From Bacteroidia bacterium (GTDB lineage: Bacteria > Bacteroidota > Bacteroidia > Flavobacteriales > Flavobacteriaceae), in assembly GCA_030429325.1 (NCBI GenBank), contig JAUICT010000160.1:1-5796 (forward strand): a DNA stretch of 5,796 bases. Direction: 5' to 3'. Below the pieces are notes generated by a model that saw nothing but the letters and a program-made list of their open reading frames with translations, ran no database searches and had not been told where the DNA came from. Of the stretch, positions 1 to 4,659 are shown piece by piece; the stretch's first letter is position 1; each line of letters starts with the position of its first letter. The position numbers were made by a program, and so were the translations under genes.

Positions 1-504
1 CGTTCCAACGTTTTCAATATTCCGCTCAAAAAGATTGTACTTGTCCTCTAGTTCTACTTCTTCCCTTAACAATAAATCTTGTCGTATCGGTGTTAAATCC
101 ACAGTAGAGGGGTCAAGTTTGTACTGCTCAAAAAGGGAATCCCGATTGGCTTCATTGTTTTCAATATCCCCGCGGAGCACTTTTCTAACATTGTCCAAAT
201 ACCCATTGGTATAATTTAACACGTTCACCAAAGAGTCTGTTTTATAAGTAAGTTCCGTGGCCTGGCGTTTCAATCTAGTAGAGGAATATCCGGGTATATA
301 CTCCCTAAGCGGGGTAAATGCAATAAGTAAAGTGGTAAAGCCTATTAGAACGATGATGAAAAGCATCCCGGTCACAAAAACGTTCAACCTACTGAGCTTG
401 AACGAAATCTTTTCCTCGAAAGTACTCTCATTGAGAATCACCAAGCGATACTTGTGCAGCAGCTTTCGTTTGATCTCTTTTCTTTTCTTCTTCTCCTTTG
501 CCAT
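1..504 (-). CDS. M23-family metallopeptidase, N-terminal part (gene runs off the left edge)
   Basis: The reading frame is open from the ATG at 504-502 to base 1, giving 168 residues with no stop. The start MAKEKKKRKEIKRK is strongly basic and should lie in the cytoplasm. Residues about 41-63 form one hydrophobic membrane segment, followed by TPLREYIPGYSS and then a charged region rich in E, K, N and L that looks like a coiled-coil linker (about 75-168). This N-terminus matches my memory of flavobacterial M23 peptidases, which are membrane-anchored and carry a periplasmic LytM/M23 zinc endopeptidase domain that cuts peptidoglycan cross-links or activates amidases. The catalytic HxxxD and HxH motifs would lie beyond the window, so activity cannot be judged. 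The gene diverges from tatA. There is no clear Shine-Dalgarno sequence before the start. The family call rests on the N-terminal region only. Confidence 0.78.
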   Translation of the reverse strand, partial: MAKEKKKRKEIKRKLLHKYRLVILNESTFEEKISFKLSRLNVFVTGMLFIIVLIGFTTLLIAFTPLREYIPGYSSTRLKRQATELTYKTDSLVNVLNYTNGYLDNVRKVLRGDIENNEANRDSLFEQYKLDPSTVDLTPIRQDLLLREEVELEDKYNLFERNIENVGT

Positions 505-510
505 GATCAA

Positions 511-518
511 CAAAGATA
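511..518 (-). promoter_or_regulatory. Possible -7 element for the M23 gene
   Basis: Read on the minus strand this is TATCTTTG, a full match to the Bacteroidota -7 consensus TAnnTTTG. It lies 6 nt before the ATG of the M23 gene, so transcription from it would give an almost leaderless mRNA. I see no TTG or TTTG at the usual 17-23 nt further upstream. The match may therefore be chance. Confidence 0.2.
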
Positions 519-643
519 ATCTTAGATTTTAATATTGATGTTAAGCTTTTTAAAATACTGGGGCCACAACTCTTTAACAATAGTGTCCACTTTTGCTAAT
601 TTTCGTTAATACGATGGCGCTTACAGTTCTTTTTAGTAATTTT

Positions 644-662
644 ACCTTTCACTTTTAAAGGT
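644..662 (+). repeat. Small inverted repeat over the tatA ribosome-binding region
   Basis: ACCTTT (644-649) and AAAGGT (657-662) are perfect 6-bp complements around a 7-nt loop. The right arm contains AAAGG, the only Shine-Dalgarno-like run before tatA, 10 nt ahead of its ATG. The hairpin could mask that site in the mRNA. With six pairs, four of them A-T, it is weak and could be chance. Confidence 0.3.
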
Positions 663-671
663 TTTGACATT

Positions 672-863
672 ATGATTGCTCAAACTATTTTACTTGGTAT
701 GCTTGGTCCATGGCAAATTGTACTTATTGTAGTCGTGGTTCTTTTGCTTTTTGGAGGCAAAAAAATACCCGAATTAATGAGGGGCTTGGGCAGCGGCATC
801 AAAGAATTCAAAGATGCATCCAAAGAGGAGGAAAAATTAGAAGGTGGTAACGAGACAAAGTAA
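672..863 (+). CDS. tatA: Sec-independent protein translocase subunit TatA
   Basis: TatA oligomers form the pore of the twin-arginine translocase, which moves folded proteins across the inner membrane after TatC recognises them. The 63 residues show the classic layout. A polar GPWQ stands at the membrane entrance (residues 12-15; W14-Q15 line up with the WQ of E. coli TatA). A single hydrophobic helix covers about 14-27. The hinge is FGGKKIPELM (27-36). An amphipathic helix follows to about residue 48, then a short charged tail. At 63 residues it is shorter than E. coli TatA because the tail is reduced. The ATG at 672 is preferred over Met10 (699) because flavobacterial TatA proteins usually carry this short lead-in and AAAGG stands 10 nt upstream. 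No tatC or tatB is in the window. In Bacteroidota one TatA often serves both A and B roles. The gene diverges from the M23 gene. Confidence 0.95.
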   Translation: MIAQTILLGMLGPWQIVLIVVVVLLLFGGKKIPELMRGLGSGIKEFKDASKEEEKLEGGNETK

Positions 864-897
864 TCCCCCTATCATTCCTTAGGTTTTTTGGCCGTGC

Positions 898-923
898 AAA
901 CCCTCGTGTTTATTGGGGGTTTT
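898..923 (+). terminator. Possible weak intrinsic terminator after tatA
   Basis: AAACCC (898-903) pairs with GGGTTT (917-922). The stem extends inward through T904-G916, C905-G915 and G906-T914 to a 7-nt loop. The right arm runs into a short T tract (920-923). It lies 35 nt after the tatA stop. The T tract is short and two pairs are wobbles, so the call is tentative. Confidence 0.35.
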
Positions 924-979
924 CGATAAAGAACCACAATTCTGTCGTGTACATGCCATAAATTCCATCTTTCACAACA

Positions 980-998
980 AAAAGTTAGTCCAACTTTT
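980..998 (+). repeat. Inverted repeat upstream of the OmpA-family gene
   Basis: AAAAGTT (980-986) and AACTTTT (992-998) are perfect 7-bp complements separated by AGTCC. The repeat lies about 100 bp before the OmpA-family start. It could be an operator half-site pair or a weak RNA hairpin. The right arm ends in four T residues but the stem is mostly A-T, so it is a poor terminator. Confidence 0.4.
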
Positions 999-1053
999 AC
1001 CTTATCTTATTTTAGCGTTTGAAAACGACGTTAAGCTCTCTTTGCTTAGCCTC

Positions 1054-1079
1054 CAGTTAATCAAATAATTGATTAGCTG
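1054..1079 (+). repeat. 11-bp stem-loop / palindrome in the leader of the OmpA-family gene
   Basis: The left arm CAGTTAATCAA (1054-1064) and right arm TTGATTAGCTG (1069-1079) form an 11-pair stem with a single T-G wobble (1057-1076) and the 4-nt loop ATAA. The inner 7 bp (TAATCAA/TTGATTA) are perfect on DNA as well. The structure ends 15 nt before the ATG at 1095. It could be a regulator-binding palindrome or an mRNA hairpin affecting translation or stability. The structure is seen directly; the role is inference. Confidence 0.6.
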
Positions 1080-1094
1080 CGCAGACAGAGTGCA

Positions 1095-3158
1095 ATGAAA
1101 AAACTGATTTTACCTTTTCTTTTTATAATTACCCTTGGGGTAAAATCCCAAGAGATATCTCTTTTGCAATTTGATGGGGACAGTGTCTCTACATTCGAGA
1201 ATGGGGACGACTGGAGTTCTCCTGATAAAACCAACGGGGTAAACCACTTGGATAACCTTGACCGAAAGCAATTGGCCAAGTTTATCCGAAAAAAAGGCAC
1301 TACAGCCAAACTCATAAAGAAAGGCGACGAGTACTTTGAAAAAATGTGGTATGCCGAAGCAGCTCGCTTATACGACATAGTACTTGAAAAGAGTGAGGAA
1401 GAGCATACCTATAAGCTGCTTTCGCGAGCGGGTGACTCCCATTATTACAGCGGAAATCTAGAAAAATCCTATACGTGGTACAATGAATTATATGAACGGT
1501 ATCCTGATGAAATCACCGAGGACCGTTTCTTTAAATATACCCATAGTTTAAAGGGATTGGGAAAATATAGAAGAGCTGCCAAACTCACTAAGTTGTTCCG
1601 GCAAAAAAGGAAAGAGCCCCTCAACGAATTGGAAAAAACAGTTCCAAATACATGGAAAGGTGCCGCTTCAGTCGAAATCAAAAACCTGTCTATCAACTCA
1701 AAGTATTCAGATTTTGCCCCAATGTTCCACAAAGACACTGATGTGGTATTTGCTTCGGCAAGGGACACCTCGTTCCTTACTACAAGGAGGTATCGTTGGA
1801 ACAACCAGCCCTTTCTAGACCTTTATGTTGCTAAAGGAAATTCTGGAGGAACTGGCTTTATGGGTCCGAAGAAATTTTCAAAGACCATCAACACAAAATA
1901 TCACGAAGCGTCCATTGCTTTTTCCCCTGATCAAAAAACTGTGTACTACACCAGAAACAATTACGGAAAAAAACTAAAACGTGGAAAAAACGGCATCAAT
2001 CACCTAAAAATTTATGTGTCCAAACTCATAAATGGAGAATGGACCGAGGGTCGAGAAGTTTCTTTCAATAGTGAAAATTATTCCACAGGACACCCTGCCA
2101 TAAGTTCCGATGGAAAGAAAATCTACTTTGTTTCCGATCGTCCTGGTGGTTATGGGCAAACGGATATCTATGTTGCGGATATTTTGGAAAACAACACTTT
2201 CTCCGAGCCTACAAATCTAGGGAGGGGAATTAACTCCCAAGGAAAGGAAATGTTTCCTTATGTAACGGAGGGAACACTCTATTTTTCGTCTGACAGGGCT
2301 ATGGGATTTGGTGGATTGGATATTTACAAGGCCGATTTTGCCGATAATTTATTTAGTCCTGCCTTCAACCTTGGTCAACCTGTGAACAGCAATAGGGATG
2401 ATTTTTCATATATTATTGATGCTACTGGTGAAAAAGGATATTTTGCTTCGAACCGAAAGGGAGGCAAGGGTGACGACGATATTTACTCATTCGTTTATGT
2501 GCTAAATAAAAATACCATTGTGGGCACGGTGAAGGATGCCATAACCGGTAAACCAATTTCCGAGGCTTCAGTGGCCTTATTGAACAATGAAGGGGTTCTT
2601 GTTGCCGAAGCGATGACCAACACCAATGGAAACTATAATTTTAAAGACCTGACCACAAATACCGAATACACGATCAAAACATCCAGAAAAGGATATTTTG
2701 AGGATACAACCAAAGCCGTGACCAAGAAAAATGAACGTATTGAGGTCTCCCAGTCCTTAAAACAACTTAAGGAAATCATTGATAAGGAAAAGAGTATTGT
2801 TGTACTGGAGCCAGATGCCATTCATTTTAATTTTGATCAATATTCCATTCGGCCAAGAGCAGCCAAAGAACTTGACAAGCTTGTGGCCGTATTGAACGAG
2901 TACAAAAGCATGGTCATTAAAATTGAGGCACATACTGATGCTATAGGCAGTAGTTCTTATAACAAATACCTCTCGGACAAACGAGCAAAATCTACACGGG
3001 ATTACATTATATCCCAAGGCATTGACCCTTCCAGAATTGAAAGTGCCATTGGCTACGGGGAAGAGCGCCTGTTGAATGACTGTTCCGATGGAGTACGGTG
3101 CTCCAAGGAAAGACATCAACAAAACCGTCGTTCAGAATTCATCATAGTTCGTCAATAA
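1095..3158 (+). CDS. PorE-like outer-membrane protein: TPR, PD40 propeller, CarD-like and OmpA domains
   Basis: This 687-residue protein starts with a Sec signal peptide (MKKLILPFLFIITLGVKSQ; cleavage near residue 18-19). TPR-like helices cover about 72-170. Five repeats with the PD40/WD40 look follow, centred near 206-245, 270-310, 332-362, 385-414 and 435-466; clear examples are SSDGKKIYFVSDRPGG and TLYFSSDRAMGFGGLDIYKA. A carboxypeptidase regulatory-like beta domain occupies about 472-553 (IVGTVKDAITGKPISEASVA). The OmpA C-terminal domain covers about 573-685, with FNFDQYSI, HTDAIG (D615), LSDKRA (R630) and NRRSEF. D615 and R630 correspond to the pair that grips diaminopimelate in peptidoglycan. 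Two cysteines (663, 669) may form a disulfide. This is the domain order of PorE, the type IX secretion protein linking the outer-membrane complex to peptidoglycan, but many flavobacterial paralogues share it. No cysteine stands at the signal cleavage site, unlike lipoprotein PorE. A strong terminator follows. Confidence 0.9.
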   Translation: MKKLILPFLFIITLGVKSQEISLLQFDGDSVSTFENGDDWSSPDKTNGVNHLDNLDRKQLAKFIRKKGTTAKLIKKGDEYFEKMWYAEAARLYDIVLEKSEEEHTYKLLSRAGDSHYYSGNLEKSYTWYNELYERYPDEITEDRFFKYTHSLKGLGKYRRAAKLTKLFRQKRKEPLNELEKTVPNTWKGAASVEIKNLSINSKYSDFAPMFHKDTDVVFASARDTSFLTTRRYRWNNQPFLDLYVAKGNSGGTGFMGPKKFSKTINTKYHEASIAFSPDQKTVYYTRNNYGKKLKRGKNGINHLKIYVSKLINGEWTEGREVSFNSENYSTGHPAISSDGKKIYFVSDRPGGYGQTDIYVADILENNTFSEPTNLGRGINSQGKEMFPYVTEGTLYFSSDRAMGFGGLDIYKADFADNLFSPAFNLGQPVNSNRDDFSYIIDATGEKGYFASNRKGGKGDDDIYSFVYVLNKNTIVGTVKDAITGKPISEASVALLNNEGVLVAEAMTNTNGNYNFKDLTTNTEYTIKTSRKGYFEDTTKAVTKKNERIEVSQSLKQLKEIIDKEKSIVVLEPDAIHFNFDQYSIRPRAAKELDKLVAVLNEYKSMVIKIEAHTDAIGSSSYNKYLSDKRAKSTRDYIISQGIDPSRIESAIGYGEERLLNDCSDGVRCSKERHQQNRRSEFIIVRQ

Positions 3159-3166
3159 AACATAGC

Positions 3167-3191
3167 GCCCCGATAATATCGGGGCTTTTTT
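3167..3191 (+). terminator. Intrinsic terminator of the OmpA-family gene
   Basis: An 8-bp perfect stem with five G-C pairs on its outer side (GCCCCGAT at 3167-3174, ATCGGGGC at 3178-3185) closes a 3-nt loop and runs straight into six T residues (3186-3191). It starts 8 nt after the OmpA-family stop codon. This is a textbook rho-independent terminator. Confidence 0.93.
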
Positions 3192-3250
3192 ATTTGGTAA
3201 ATGCCGTACATCGACTATTTCTCCCGCCAAACAACACCACACTCTAAGGT

Positions 3251-3266
3251 CATTCATCGATGAATG
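3251..3266. repeat. 16-bp perfect palindrome in intergenic DNA
   Basis: CATTCATCGATGAATG equals its own reverse complement over 16 bp with no spacer. It lies 60 bp past the OmpA-family terminator and 131 bp before the small membrane-protein gene. A spacer-free palindrome makes a poor RNA hairpin, so a DNA site for a dimeric regulator is the more natural reading. No regulator can be named from the sequence. Confidence 0.6.
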
Positions 3267-3376
3267 CTTATGTTTTGTGGATTCCGAAGGGTTACGTCCC
3301 ACTTTTATCTTCCTTTTTAGGCATTTCATCCTTTAGTTTTTTAACGATGCTTGGAAATCTAAACCTTTGCTAAGTC

Positions 3377-3392
3377 TTAAATCTTTAAATCT
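3377..3392 (+). repeat. Tandem 8-bp repeat just before the small membrane-protein gene
   Basis: TTAAATCT occurs twice back to back (3377-3384 and 3385-3392), ending 5 nt before the ATG at 3398. The stretch resembles A+T-rich start regions of Bacteroidota, where Shine-Dalgarno sequences are rare. It could be replication slippage with no function. Confidence 0.5.
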
Positions 3393-3397
3393 TACTT

Positions 3398-3568
3398 ATG
3401 AAAAAATTATTACTCGTTAAAGAAATTTATTTGGAAGCATTCCGAAATCTAGGACATATTATTATCGAGAAGTATTTTAGGGTATTTGCTTGGTTCAGTT
3501 TTGTAATGTTCTTTATTGTACTCTACGCTTTTGTTTATAGAATAGCCACTGGCTTTGCTTTTGACTGA
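3398..3568 (+). CDS. Small single-pass membrane protein, 56 residues, function unknown
   Basis: The ATG at 3398 opens 56 codons ending at TGA 3566-3568. The first 28 residues are mixed and amphipathic with several Lys, Glu and Arg (MKKLLLVKEIYLEAFRNLGH, then IIIEKYFR). Residues about 29-50 are a hydrophobic, aromatic-rich membrane helix (VFAWFSFVMFFIVLYAFVYR), and the tail is IATGFAFD. There is no cleavable signal or lipobox. The KK start and KYFR charges before the helix suggest the N-terminus stays in the cytoplasm. It has its own 5' gap and is closed by a bidirectional terminator, so it looks like an independent gene. From memory it resembles a short flavobacterial family of unknown function, possibly DUF6747, but I cannot confirm the number. 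Coding is supported by start, composition and terminator position, not by known function. Confidence 0.75.
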   Translation: MKKLLLVKEIYLEAFRNLGHIIIEKYFRVFAWFSFVMFFIVLYAFVYRIATGFAFD

Positions 3569-3597
3569 GAGAACCATATCAAAATACCATACAAAAA

Positions 3598-3634
3598 ACA
3601 AAAAAGCCCAAAACTATCATATTTTGGGCTTTTC
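3598..3634. terminator. Bidirectional intrinsic terminator between convergent genes
   Basis: AAAAGCCCAAAA (3602-3613) and TTTTGGGCTTTT (3622-3633) are perfect 12-bp complements around an 8-nt loop. The plus-strand arm ends in four T residues, and the minus-strand reading continues into a long T-rich run (the A-rich 3592-3605). It can stop both the small membrane-protein gene, 30 nt downstream of its stop, and the minus-strand DUF4837 gene, 24 nt past its stop. Confidence 0.9.
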
Positions 3635-3657
3635 TGTATGTGTTCTCCGATCAGCTT

Positions 3658-4647
3658 TTATGGGGTAGGGGTAAAATTTACTGTCCTTAAAATGGCTTCC
3701 AGTTCAAACATATAATCCCGCTTTTCAGCCGAGGGAGCAAATGTAAAGCCTTCCAACACCATTTTTCTCTTGTTTTCTTCATCATTTATAATGTAGGTCA
3801 AGAAAGGCCCTGCCATTGGGTATCCGTTAATTTCCCATATCCCTCTGACCTCAACACCCTTTTTCCCGCCTATTTCCGTGGGGAAGATATAGGGGGCAAA
3901 CGCTTTTTCCGTCATCATGAATGTATCCTCATACGGTCCAGGCACATATTTTTTCCCGATGGAATCGCGCATCTTTACAATATCTTCCACAAAAGTGGAA
4001 TCATTTGAAAAGCTGTCCCAGGGCATTTCATAAGCTATAACATTCATTGTGCCTTTTGGGATTTGGATATCCATCCACACGAAGTTTTTTTCACGCTTTC
4101 CTACTTTATACAAAGAGGGGACTTCAAGGCTTAGACCAAATTCTTCTTGCAGCGCCTTATCCTTGCTTAGAGAGCGTTTAAATCGCCTTTGGGCCTCTTC
4201 TATTTCCAGTTGTTTAAATGTAGAAACGGCTTTTGGAGCCAATGAATCCAAATTCTGCACTAATTCTTCATGGCTCCTTCCCGTGACCACAGCAATTTTT
4301 TGGGGAGTGGCATACACGTTTGATTTTATGTGCGCCAAAGAGGTGGTATCTTGCTCCACAATGAGAATAGATCTGGAGTAGGTGGTTGCTCCTTTGAACA
4401 CCCTTGGCGGTAACTGCGTTATGGTAAAGATTGGCTCTCTTTGGGGGACTCCCAAAACTTGGGCGGCAAAATGTTCCCTTATCTTGTCCCCAACACCGCT
4501 CTGCCACAGTTCGGTGTCCATCACTACCATTAACGAATTGATACCTCCAGTTGACGGAGGAAGAAATTTTTGTTTTGATCCAGAGTCTTTACAAGACCAT
4601 AGCACCAAAAGAAGTATGGTGCAGTACAGTGTTCCGAATTTTTTCAT
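3658..4647 (-). CDS. DUF4837-family lipoprotein, function unknown
   Basis: The product has 329 residues. A type II signal peptide (MKKFGTLYCTILLLVLWSC) ends in the lipobox LWSC, so Cys19 should be acylated and the protein membrane-bound in the envelope. The mature start KDSGSK is not a clean surface-export signal, so the side of the outer membrane is uncertain. The body matches my memory of DUF4837, a Bacteroidota-specific family with LPPSTGG and LMVVMDTELWQ near the start (about 30-49), GVPQREPIFTI (about 66-76) and a C-terminal region containing GVEVRGIWEINGYPMAGPF. The family has no established biochemical role that I know of. It lies 12 nt after the lytic transglycosylase stop on the same strand, so the two are probably co-transcribed, which hints at a role in cell-wall turnover. 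The start at 4647 is the one that gives the signal peptide. No Shine-Dalgarno sequence is visible in the spacer. Confidence 0.9.
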   Translation of the reverse strand: MKKFGTLYCTILLLVLWSCKDSGSKQKFLPPSTGGINSLMVVMDTELWQSGVGDKIREHFAAQVLGVPQREPIFTITQLPPRVFKGATTYSRSILIVEQDTTSLAHIKSNVYATPQKIAVVTGRSHEELVQNLDSLAPKAVSTFKQLEIEEAQRRFKRSLSKDKALQEEFGLSLEVPSLYKVGKREKNFVWMDIQIPKGTMNVIAYEMPWDSFSNDSTFVEDIVKMRDSIGKKYVPGPYEDTFMMTEKAFAPYIFPTEIGGKKGVEVRGIWEINGYPMAGPFLTYIINDEENKRKMVLEGFTFAPSAEKRDYMFELEAILRTVNFTPTP

Positions 4648-4659
4648 ATCAAGCTAAAT

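Noticed and set aside
257..532. Plus-strand open frame of 91 codons
   Set aside because: It lies antisense to the M23 N-terminal frame, whose basic start and membrane segment are clearly real. The plus-strand product has no recognisable features.
865..919. CCCCC (865-869) pairing with GGGGG (915-919) as a large terminator stem after tatA
   Set aside because: The arms are 45 nt apart and the pairing does not extend beyond the five G-C pairs. The shorter 898-922 stem competes for the same G run.
1013..1021. TAGCGTTTG as a -7 promoter element for the OmpA-family gene
   Set aside because: It has three bases between TA and TTTG, not two, and there is no TTG at the proper distance upstream.
3132..3329. 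Minus-strand open frame of 65 codons in the gap after the OmpA-family gene
   Set aside because: Its 3' end overlaps the end of the OmpA-family gene and it reads straight through the strong terminator stem at 3167-3191. The product shows no signal, membrane helix or familiar motif.
4049..4657. Plus-strand open frames (4049-4381, 4382-4657) and a minus-strand frame at 4268-4507
   Set aside because: All are shadows of the DUF4837 gene, whose signal peptide and family motifs fix the true frame.
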